DNA of 64,000 bases from Microbulbifer agarilyticus (GTDB lineage Bacteria; Pseudomonadota; Gammaproteobacteria; Pseudomonadales; Cellvibrionaceae), in contig NZ_JAHVKO010000001.1 of NCBI RefSeq assembly GCF_019800665.1, positions 496,001 to 560,000 of the forward strand, given 5' to 3'. Position numbers and translations under genes: made by a program. Each line of letters opens with the position of its first letter. Within the stretch, counting starts at the first letter, position 1. Below the pieces are notes generated by a model that saw nothing but the letters and a program-made list of their open reading frames with translations, had not been told where the DNA came from and searched no databases. Shown here in pieces: positions 46,450 to 53,744 of this stretch.

Positions 46450-49137
46450 TTACTGGTGATTAATCCAGAAATCATACACAACTACCTCACCATAGTTGTC
46501 GGGGTGGTCGGCGAATTCGCCTTCCTGCTCCGCGTTACTCTGGGTGTAGTTGCCGATCTTGAAGTAGGCATCGCCGTAGCTGCGGTCCATCACAAAGTCA
46601 TTGGAACCATCGCGCACCAGATACTGGCTTGCCGTGCCTGACGCATAGGCGCTGGCCAGGTTGCCATCTTCGCTGTAGTAGACGTAGTGCTTGCCATCAA
46701 TGACTTCAAATATCACCTCATGGCGTGTTCCCAACACGTAGTCCGTTTTGATCGTCAGGTCGCTTCTCAGCTTGCCGCCGTTAAAACTCAGGAACAGGTG
46801 GCTGCCTTCCAAGCGCAGCACCAGCGCATCATCAATACCCTCACTTTTATTGCCGTGAATCTGCGTAGCAACCAAGTGGTCTTTCACCATCGGCAAATGA
46901 GTAATTGCCTGATTCACGTAAACCGTATGCTGGCCGGTGGTGGTCCAGTAAATATCCACGCTGCCATCGGGCTCGCGCTCGCGTAGTTCCGAGCGAATAT
47001 AACTGGAGTTAGGCGTTGTCCCGTTGTCGCTGCGGATCGGTGCGTAGAACACCATGCCGTCGCCGGTGTTGTTCAGATAGAAGTACTCGTTGTTGGGTTC
47101 GCCACACAGCGTCTTGTCTTCCACGCCGTCCGGGTAGGTGATCTTCCACTGGTTGCAGTTATCCATCAGGTCAGACGGCACCGTTGCGGAACCAGAGGAA
47201 CTACCGGAGGAACTGCCACCAGAGGAGCTGCTGCTGGACGAACTGCTACTGGAGCTGCCACCACCGGAGCTGGAACTGGAGCCAGTGTCACCGCCGTGGG
47301 TCACTTCCAGGTTGTAGAAAGAAACCTGCGCGTAGTCACCGCTGTCGCCACCGTTGTTCTGGTTGTAGGCACCGGCTTTAAAGTAGAACCAATCGCTGTT
47401 GTACTCCTGTGCCCAGAAAATTTTCTGGCGTGCCCAGGTGCCGTCGGCCTTGGTAACGGTTACCGTCATCTCGCGCCCAACCACGTCGATTTCGTAACCC
47501 CACTTCTCACCTAGCTCAATACCTTCATCCACCGGCTCAACGGTAGAGGTCAGTCCGTATTGGTCGGTACCGGAGTCACCAAACAACGGGATAAAGATCT
47601 CGGTGTTCGAATCCTCATAGGCCATATACACCCAGCCCTTGGTATGGCCCGGCAGCTTACGGTAGTAGATTTTCACCGGCTCATCGTTGGAGGCATGGAT
47701 CTGCCCGACAATCACGCGGCCAACGCGCCATTCGGAACCGGCGTCGTGGGTGTTGGAAACACGGTCCACGGTAATCGTGGCTTTCATGTTGCCGTCAACG
47801 CCCGCTGCAGAGCTTTGATCCGAGCTGGAAGCGGTGGAAATAACCCAGTTGTTACCCAGGCTGGTTGTACCGGAGCTCGGGTTGAGCATTTCCCGCAATT
47901 CACTGCGCGAGTAAGAAGAGTTTGATGTTGAGCCGCCGTCATTCGGGCATTGGAACACCATCGCACCGGTAGTGCTGTCGGTGTAGAACTCGTTGTTGCT
48001 GACTTGCGGGGGCAACGCTTCGCTGGCGTCCGGGTAGGTAATTTTCCAGATGCTCATATCGAAGTTCTGGCCCGGGTCGGCAGACGGATTCAGGTTCGCC
48101 ATGGGCAGGGTGCCACCGGTACCGTAGTCCAGGCAACCAACGGTGACGCTGTTGGAAGTACTGGAAGTTTCACAGTTGGAAGAACCACCACTGCTACCGC
48201 CACTACTACTGCCACCACTACTGCTGCTGCCGCCACCAATTGGGTCGGAATTGCCGTTGTCGGCACTGACGTTCATCTCGGTGAGTGAGTTCCAGGAGCT
48301 GCTGCTGTTGCCATAGCCAACGTAGCGCACGTAACGGGCTTCTGTTTCGAACAGAGAGAAGTTTTCCAGCGCGTTTGAGCTGCCGCCGCTTACGCCACCA
48401 GAGAGTACCGTCTCCCAGCTACTGGCATCGTCACTGGTTTGAATATCAAACGAGGCGGTGCGCTGGTCGCCTTTGTAGAAAGCGATGTTCACACTGCCCA
48501 CTACCTGGGTTTGTCCCAGATCGAGCTGCAGCCACTGACCGCTGCCATTGGCCGACCAGCGCGTGTTCAGGTCTTCATCCAGCACATTTTCCGGGCCATT
48601 GCCGTCATCACTGCTAGCTGTAGCCACAACCGCTGGAACACAGGCAGGGCAGGGATCAATCGGTCCACCGGAGCCGCCTGTGGAGGTAGTGATGTCGACT
48701 TCGGTAATGCTGTTCCAGTCGTTGGATGTGTTGCCGTAGCCCACAATCCGCACATATTGCCCCTCGGAATCGGCCACATCGAAGGTTTGTTGAGCACTCG
48801 TGCTGGCAGGCTGGCTACCGGAAAAAACGGTTTGCCAGTTGTTGCCATCGGCAGAGGTCTGGATGTCGAGGGTAGCGGTCCTTTGGTCGCCTTTGTACAT
48901 GGCAATCTCGAGGGCTTCTACCGTGTAGCTACTGCCGAGGTCGTAGGTAATCCACTGGCCGTTCCCCTGGGCGGACCAGCGGGTAGACAAGTCATTGTCC
49001 AGTGTGTTGCTCGGGGTATTGCCATCATCGCTGGAAGCAGTAACACCCACAGGATCAGCAGCAAAGCTCACCGCAGATTGCGAAGCAATCAGCAGCGCTG
49101 CCATCCATTTGAGAGGCGAGTATTTACGCGCATTCAT
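46450..49137 (-). CDS. Secreted alginate lyase with two PL7 domains and two F5/8-type carbohydrate-binding domains
   Basis: This 895-residue exported enzyme has a signal peptide (MAALLIASQSAVSFA), then two discoidin-like (CBM32-type) domains at about 30-170 and 180-315, each with ASSDDGN, TRWSA and YDLG/LDLG motifs. A Ser/Gly linker (about 300-326) leads to PL7 domain 1 with RSELREM (about 411), QIHA (about 477) and YFKAGAYNQ (about 582). A second poly-Ser linker (about 619-649) leads to PL7 domain 2 with RSELRER (about 711), QIHG (about 757) and YFKIGNYTQ (about 856). All three PL7 active-site blocks are thus present twice. It should cleave alginate by beta-elimination outside the cell. ATG 49137 with AAGGA upstream is preferred over a start at 49209. 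Confidence 0.93.
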   Translation of the reverse strand: MNARKYSPLKWMAALLIASQSAVSFAADPVGVTASSDDGNTPSNTLDNDLSTRWSAQGNGQWITYDLGSSYTVEALEIAMYKGDQRTATLDIQTSADGNNWQTVFSGSQPASTSAQQTFDVADSEGQYVRIVGYGNTSNDWNSITEVDITTSTGGSGGPIDPCPACVPAVVATASSDDGNGPENVLDEDLNTRWSANGSGQWLQLDLGQTQVVGSVNIAFYKGDQRTASFDIQTSDDASSWETVLSGGVSGGSSNALENFSLFETEARYVRYVGYGNSSSSWNSLTEMNVSADNGNSDPIGGGSSSSGGSSSGGSSGGSSNCETSSTSNSVTVGCLDYGTGGTLPMANLNPSADPGQNFDMSIWKITYPDASEALPPQVSNNEFYTDSTTGAMVFQCPNDGGSTSNSSYSRSELREMLNPSSGTTSLGNNWVISTASSSDQSSAAGVDGNMKATITVDRVSNTHDAGSEWRVGRVIVGQIHASNDEPVKIYYRKLPGHTKGWVYMAYEDSNTEIFIPLFGDSGTDQYGLTSTVEPVDEGIELGEKWGYEIDVVGREMTVTVTKADGTWARQKIFWAQEYNSDWFYFKAGAYNQNNGGDSGDYAQVSFYNLEVTHGGDTGSSSSSGGGSSSSSSSSSSSSGGSSSGSSSGSATVPSDLMDNCNQWKITYPDGVEDKTLCGEPNNEYFYLNNTGDGMVFYAPIRSDNGTTPNSSYIRSELREREPDGSVDIYWTTTGQHTVYVNQAITHLPMVKDHLVATQIHGNKSEGIDDALVLRLEGSHLFLSFNGGKLRSDLTIKTDYVLGTRHEVIFEVIDGKHYVYYSEDGNLASAYASGTASQYLVRDGSNDFVMDRSYGDAYFKIGNYTQSNAEQEGEFADHPDNYGEVVVYDFWINHQ

Positions 49138-49697
49138 TCTATAATTCCTTGCATTTTTATTTTCACAGCGCACAGCAAACCCTAAGGCAGGATCAGAAAG
49201 ATCTGCCACAAAGTAGTGTGCCGCACTATGAATTGATTGAAGAAATTATTACAAACTGCGGAGCCACGAACGTGGCTAATTGTAATAAGGGTTAAACCAA
49301 TAATTATTTTGTTGTCTCGGCTTAACGAGAATTATGTTTGCGTAAACAAAACTTCCTCGTCAATTAAAATCGAGAAAAAATAAAGTAATTGGTCGACCAG
49401 TTGGGTTCGGCTCCGGTCTGGACATGGAAAACTTTAAGGCTGTAATTTCGGTGTAATTTGCTCGCAGTTATTTGATTCCCGTTTTTCAAATAACACGTAA
49501 ATACTTGTATTGTTTTGAATTTACGTTAGATGGTGGAGTGCGTGGAACTTGACGGCTTGTCGCTGCAGGTGTCGCAAAAAATTGCGTAGGTGTACGCGCA
49601 ATAAATTTGACGGGAAGGTGCAAATATTTCGCCCGTCACTTGGTACGCAAATACCAGTTACGGGCATTTCAATATCAGCGAGGGGGAGGGTGATCAG
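49138..49697. other. Upstream region of the alginate lyase gene
   Basis: This 560-bp region has no gene and is more AT-rich than its surroundings. It contains the TTGGTCGACCAG palindrome listed separately, and AT-rich stretches suited to promoters. I could not choose one promoter pair with confidence. Confidence 0.5.
49389..49400. promoter_or_regulatory. Palindrome upstream of alginate lyase, possible GntR/FCD operator
   Basis: TTGGTCGACCAG contains the perfect palindrome TGGTCGACCA. FadR-type (FCD) GntR regulators bind operators of the form TNGTNNNACNA, and such regulators control alginate use in several marine bacteria. It lies about 250 bp upstream of the lyase start. The regulator is not identified here. 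Confidence 0.4.
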
Positions 49698-50234
49698 TTA
49701 ATTGAGTTGATCGAGCTGCGCTTTACGTTGTTCCAGACGACTCTTCCAGCGCTTGACCACTTGCCAGCGCCAGATGGCCTGCATAACGAAGTAGGCAATG
49801 GTGGCAAAGAAGATACCGCTAATCAGCGAGCCGAAGAACAGTGGCAGCCAGATTTTCCCAACTTCCTCTGTAAGCCATTCCCACGACAGCTCGATCTCAA
49901 ACTGCACCGGTGGCGTGCCGAGTATCCAGGCGCCCAGCTTGTAGGTGCTGTAGAAAATCGCCGGCATGGTGACCGGGTTGCTAATCCACACCAGCACCAT
50001 GGAAAGCGGCAGGTTACAGCGAAACCACAGCGCCAGCAGCGCCGCGATAATCATTTGCCCGGGGAGGGGAAGGAAGGCGGTAAAGATACCAACCGCAAAT
50101 GCCACGGACACCGAGTGACGGTTCAGGTGGAAAAGGTTGGGGTCGTGCAGCAGAGTACCGAGAAACTTCAGGCCGTTGTTGGAGCGGACCTGTTCGGGAG
50201 TTGGCAGCCAGCGCCTGATAACACTTTTAGGCAT
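49698..50234 (-). CDS. DUF2062 membrane protein
   Basis: This 178-residue protein contains RHSVSVAFAVGIFTAFLPLPGQMIIAALLALWFRCNLPLSMVLVWISNPVTMPAIFY, the DUF2062 core with the F-P-x-P-x-Q and SNP motifs, and a C-terminal helix (WLPLFFGSLISGIFFATIAYFVMQA). The tail is highly basic. The function is unknown; it is probably an inner-membrane protein. In pseudomonads it neighbours the lol genes, so the alginate lyase gene separates a conserved pair here. ATG 50232-50234 is preferred over the long frame from 50330. Confidence 0.9.
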   Translation of the reverse strand: MPKSVIRRWLPTPEQVRSNNGLKFLGTLLHDPNLFHLNRHSVSVAFAVGIFTAFLPLPGQMIIAALLALWFRCNLPLSMVLVWISNPVTMPAIFYSTYKLGAWILGTPPVQFEIELSWEWLTEEVGKIWLPLFFGSLISGIFFATIAYFVMQAIWRWQVVKRWKSRLEQRKAQLDQLN

Positions 50235-50671
50235 ATATGTTGTTCTGCTCGAAGCTCTCGAATTCTTGGCGGATTGCCGGCCTGGCAATCGGCTAAAGGG
50301 GCGTACATCAATACTATTTATTGCCGACACTCTAAGAATAGATTGGCCTGCCAGGATTTCTTTGAACCTGTACCAAGTCAGCGCGGCGCTATTATGCCCA
50401 TATCGCTATTTCAAGACTACTATTCCGGCCACGTCCACACGCAATAGGCCAAAAATAGACCCCGCTGGACCAGAAGCCGTCCTTATTCAACCAGATTACG
50501 TTATTTTGACGCTTGTTAGCCGCAGAGTCCGTCATCCTTTCGTATGTGTTGACACAATCGAGCCTTGACGCCAATAAACTGGTCAAATATCCTTCTCCAC
50601 ACTAAAAAGTGTCGACAATCTTGGTTGCAAGTATGCAAGGCACGCAGCAGATGGGAAGGTTGGGTTAGAAA
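50235..50671. other. Divergent DUF2062/GntR intergenic region
   Basis: The 437-bp region contains no convincing gene. A TTGACA (50549-50554) with a weak CAATAA 17 bp downstream could be a promoter toward the GntR gene. A TGTCGACA palindrome (listed separately) and a TTGCA-AGTA-TGCAA repeat (50625-50638) follow it. Confidence 0.5.
50610..50617. promoter_or_regulatory. TGTCGACA palindrome, possible operator of the propionate regulator
   Basis: AGTGTCGACAAT, with a perfect TGTCGACA core, lies about 55 bp before the GntR gene. As I recall, GntR-type propionate regulators in Shewanella use an ATTGTCGACAAT-like motif. If so, it is the autoregulatory site of the prp operon. Confidence 0.5.
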
Positions 50672-51370
50672 ATGGCCAATGCGGAACAGGTGACAAAAGC
50701 GGACGGAAAAGCGCTGCAGGGTACGCAGAGCCTGGCCGACCGCCTGTTTCTCTCCCTGCGCAAAGACATCGTGGAAGGCCGCATGGCCGCTGGCAGCAAA
50801 ATCAGCGAGCCGGAACTGGCCCGCCGATTTGATGCCAGCCGTGGCAGCCTGCGCGAAGCACTGATGCGGCTGGATTCCTTGGGGCTTATCGAGCGCAAGG
50901 TAAATGTCGGCGCCCGTGTGGTGGAGTTAAGCGGCCGCGGCCTGCTGGAACTCTACGATGTGCGCGAAGCCCTGGAAGGCATGGCCTGCCGCCTGGCTGC
51001 AGAAAACCGTTCCGAAGCCGACCTCGCCGAACTCCGCCAGATGCTGGAACGCCACGAGCAGCAGGAAGAATTGCAGGCGGGTACCGCCTACTACCAGCCG
51101 GAAGGGGACTTCGACTTTCACTTCCGCATCGTGCAGGCCTCCAACAACGAACTCCTGATCGACACCCTGTGCAACAAACTCTATTACCGCGTGCGTATGT
51201 ACCGCTATCAGCTGGGTATGGCCAGCCCACGCGCCCACCGCGCCTTTCGTGAGCACAGCCACATAATTGAAGCCATTGAGGCCGGCGACGGCGAACTGGC
51301 AGAAATCCTGATGCGCCGGCATATCCGCGCATCCCGCAGTAATATCGCAAAGAAATTATCTAGCAGCTAG
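50672..51370 (+). CDS. GntR/FCD-family regulator of the propionate operon
   Basis: This 232-residue regulator has an N-terminal winged helix (LSLRKDIVEGRMAAGSKISEPELARRFDASRGSLREALMRLDSLGLIERKVNVGARVVEL) and a C-terminal all-helical FCD ligand domain (LYDVREALEGMACRLAAENR, DFHFRIVQASNNELL, HSHIIEAIEAGDGELAEILMRRHI). The FCD metal-binding His/Asp pattern is present (DFDFHF, HSHIIEAI). It begins the prp cluster and is the obvious regulator of prpBC-acnD-prpF, probably sensing 2-methylcitrate; the ligand is inferred. Confidence 0.9.
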   Translation: MANAEQVTKADGKALQGTQSLADRLFLSLRKDIVEGRMAAGSKISEPELARRFDASRGSLREALMRLDSLGLIERKVNVGARVVELSGRGLLELYDVREALEGMACRLAAENRSEADLAELRQMLERHEQQEELQAGTAYYQPEGDFDFHFRIVQASNNELLIDTLCNKLYYRVRMYRYQLGMASPRAHRAFREHSHIIEAIEAGDGELAEILMRRHIRASRSNIAKKLSSS

Positions 51371-51434
51371 CTAACACCTAGCCAACTCGTAACTAACACC
51401 GAATCTTGAGAGAAAAGTGAATAGGGGCAACATA

Positions 51435-52313
51435 ATGAGCAGACTTGAATCCGCCGGCGCACGTTTCCGCCAGGCCCTGAACGACAACCAGCCACTGCAG
51501 GTTGTCGGTACCATCAATGCCTACACCGCCATCATGGCCGAGCGCATTGGCCACCAGGCTATTTACCTGTCTGGTGCCGGTGTGGCCAATGCTTCCTACG
51601 GCCTGCCGGACTTGGGGATGACCAGCCTGGAGAACGTACTGGAAGACGTACGCCGCATCACCGCGGCCACTCATCTGCCACTGCTGGTGGATATCGACAC
51701 CGGCTGGGGTGGCGCATTCAACATCGCGCGCACCATCAAAGAAATGATCCGCGCCGGTGCTGCTGCCGTTCACATTGAAGACCAGGTAGCGCAGAAGCGT
51801 TGCGGCCACCGCCCCAACAAAGAAATCGTATCCAAAGAAGAAATGGTCGACCGCATCAAGGCTGCCGTAGATGCACGCACCGACGATGATTTCTTCATCA
51901 TGGCCCGTACCGATTCGTTCGCGCAGGAAGGCCTCGAAGCCGCCATCGACCGCGCCCAGGCGTGCATCGAAGCCGGTGCCGACGGCATCTTCGCCGAAGC
52001 GGTAACCGAGCTTGAACACTACCGCGCATTCAAAGACGCGCTGAACGTACCGATTCTCGCCAACATCACCGAATTCGGTAAAACCAAGCTATACAACAAA
52101 CAGGAGCTGGGTGAGTCCGGCGCCGACATGGTGCTGTACCCGCTATCTGCGTTCCGTGCGATGAACAAGGCGGCTGAGAATGTGTACAGCAGCATTCTGG
52201 CAAATGGCGACCAGCAGGCCGTGGTCGACACCATGCAGACCCGCGCAGAACTGTACGACTACCTGAACTATCACGAGTTTGAAGACAAGCTCGACGCGCT
52301 TTTCAAGAAGTAA
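51435..52313 (+). CDS. prpB: 2-Methylisocitrate lyase
   Basis: This 292-residue enzyme splits 2-methylisocitrate to pyruvate and succinate, the last step of the methylcitrate cycle. It belongs to the PEP mutase/isocitrate lyase superfamily. Motifs are [45 protein letters not shown] with the catalytic cysteine in KRCGH, and [15 protein letters not shown] 51435 ([15 protein letters not shown]) has AGGGG upstream; an in-frame GTG at 51417 would add six residues. Confidence 0.96.
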   Translation: MSRLESAGARFRQALNDNQPLQVVGTINAYTAIMAERIGHQAIYLSGAGVANASYGLPDLGMTSLENVLEDVRRITAATHLPLLVDIDTGWGGAFNIARTIKEMIRAGAAAVHIEDQVAQKRCGHRPNKEIVSKEEMVDRIKAAVDARTDDDFFIMARTDSFAQEGLEAAIDRAQACIEAGADGIFAEAVTELEHYRAFKDALNVPILANITEFGKTKLYNKQELGESGADMVLYPLSAFRAMNKAAENVYSSILANGDQQAVVDTMQTRAELYDYLNYHEFEDKLDALFKK

Positions 52314-52387
52314 GCGTTCAAGCAGTAACAACGACGTAAACCAAATTTCATCTAACCGAATAATCAGGAAAACTAGGGGAAATAGAG

Positions 52388-53512
52388 ATGGCAGAGAAAA
52401 AAGTTGGCGGAGCAGGCCTGCGTGGTCAGGTAGCCGGTAAAACTGCACTTTCCACCGTTGGTGTATCCGGTTCTGGCCTCACATACTGTGGCTACGATGT
52501 AAAAGACCTGGCAGAAAACTGCGAGTTCGAAGAAGTCGCCTATCTGATTTTTAATGGCGAACTGCCCACCAAAGCACAGCTGGCAGACTACAAAGGCGTA
52601 CTCAAAACCATGCGCGGCCTGCCGCAGCCATTGCGCGAAGTGCTCGAGCGCATTCCGGCAGACGCCCACCCGATGGACGTCATGCGTACCGGTTGCTCCA
52701 TGCTGGGTAACCTCGAAGGCGAAGAGTCCTTCGATCAACAGCAAGATCGCGCCAACCGCCTGCTGGCCGCGTTCCCGTCCATTATTTGTTACTGGTACCG
52801 CTTCAGTCACGACGGCGTGCGCATCGAAACCGAAACCGACGACGATTCCATCGGCGGCCACTTCCTGCACATGCTGCGCGGCGAAAAGCCCAACGATCTG
52901 CACGCTCAGGTGATGAACGTATCCCTGATCCTGTACGCAGAGCACGAATTCAACGCGTCCACCTTCACCGCACGCGTGTGTGCTTCTACCTTGTCCGACC
53001 TGTTCAGCTGCATCACCGGCGCCATCGGCTCCCTGCGTGGCCCGCTGCATGGCGGCGCCAACGAAGCAGCCATGGAACTGATCGAGCGCTTCTCTTCTGC
53101 CGACGAAGCAGAAAAAGAACTGCTGGGCATGCTCGAGCGCAAAGAAAAAATCATGGGCTTCGGCCACGCGGTATACACCGAGTCCGACCCGCGCAACGGC
53201 ATCATCAAGCTATGGTCTGAAAAACTCGCCGCCGACGTGGGCGACGACGTACTGTACCCGGTATCCGTACGCTGCGAAGAAGTTATGTGGCGCGAGAAGA
53301 AGCTGTTCTGTAACGCCGACTTCTTCCACGCATCCGCGTATCACTTCATGGGTATTCCCACCAAGCTGTTTACCCCGATCTTCGTAATGTCCCGCGTAAC
53401 CGGCTGGGCCGCGCACGTATTTGAACAGCGCGCCGATAACCGCATCATCCGCCCAAGCGCGGAATACACCGGTCCAGAGCTACGCAAAGTTACCCCGATC
53501 GCTGAGCGCTAA
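52388..53512 (+). CDS. prpC: 2-Methylcitrate synthase
   Basis: This 374-residue citrate-synthase-family enzyme condenses propionyl-CoA with oxaloacetate. It contains GLRGQVAGKTALSTVG (the PrpC-type start), SGLTYCGYDVKDLAENCEFEEVAYLI, the catalytic His region GPLHGGANEAAME, and GFGHAVYTESDPRN. The length fits PrpC better than the 430-residue GltA. ATG 52388 follows GGGGAAAT. Two long inverted repeats begin at its stop codon. Confidence 0.95.
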   Translation: MAEKKVGGAGLRGQVAGKTALSTVGVSGSGLTYCGYDVKDLAENCEFEEVAYLIFNGELPTKAQLADYKGVLKTMRGLPQPLREVLERIPADAHPMDVMRTGCSMLGNLEGEESFDQQQDRANRLLAAFPSIICYWYRFSHDGVRIETETDDDSIGGHFLHMLRGEKPNDLHAQVMNVSLILYAEHEFNASTFTARVCASTLSDLFSCITGAIGSLRGPLHGGANEAAMELIERFSSADEAEKELLGMLERKEKIMGFGHAVYTESDPRNGIIKLWSEKLAADVGDDVLYPVSVRCEEVMWREKKLFCNADFFHASAYHFMGIPTKLFTPIFVMSRVTGWAAHVFEQRADNRIIRPSAEYTGPELRKVTPIAER

Positions 53513-53580
53513 GGAACCATTGAATAACTACAGCGAGGGCGCCTGGCGGCGTCCACTCGCTACATTATTCAAAGGTTCCT
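53512..53580. repeat. Long imperfect hairpin directly after prpC
   Basis: The arms AGGAACC-TTGAATAA-...GCGAG and their reverse complement fold almost fully across 69 nt, including a GC-rich apex (GGCGCC...GGCGTCC). It starts within the prpC stop codon. No T-run follows, so it is not a standard terminator. It may be a 3'-stabilising element or a processing site within the prp mRNA. Confidence 0.75.
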
Positions 53581-53600
53581 ACACAATATGATGCGAAGGC

Positions 53601-53708
53601 ACTGATGTCGGGTATCCCTCTACTGGACTGTCTGCGAGAGGGATCTCGCAGCCAAGCCCCCAGGGATGGGTATTCGGCGTGTCCAGTAGAGGGATACCCG
53701 ACAGCAGT
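53601..53708. repeat. 108-bp element with 28-bp terminal inverted repeats, prpC-acnD spacer
   Basis: The arms 53601-53628 and 53681-53708 are complementary over 28 bp with one mismatch, including a perfect 22-bp stretch (53606-53627 with 53682-53703). The 52-nt core holds a second perfect hairpin, CTGCGAGA-GGGA-TCTCGCAG (53632-53651). It ends 36 bp before the acnD start. Size and symmetry resemble REPIN/BIME or MITE-like elements; a structured mRNA element is the alternative. No second copy was seen in this window. Confidence 0.8.
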
Positions 53709-53744
53709 GCCGCCACCCAACGACTCGAACGCGTGACCTTCCAG

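Noticed and set aside
47184-48288. Plus-strand open frames across the alginate lyase gene
   Set aside because: They are antisense shadows of the Ser/Gly-rich linkers and PL7 domains.
53679-53744. Upstream GTG start giving AcnD 22 extra residues
   Set aside because: The added residues overlap the inverted-repeat element and have no similarity to AcnD; the family starts at ATG 53745.
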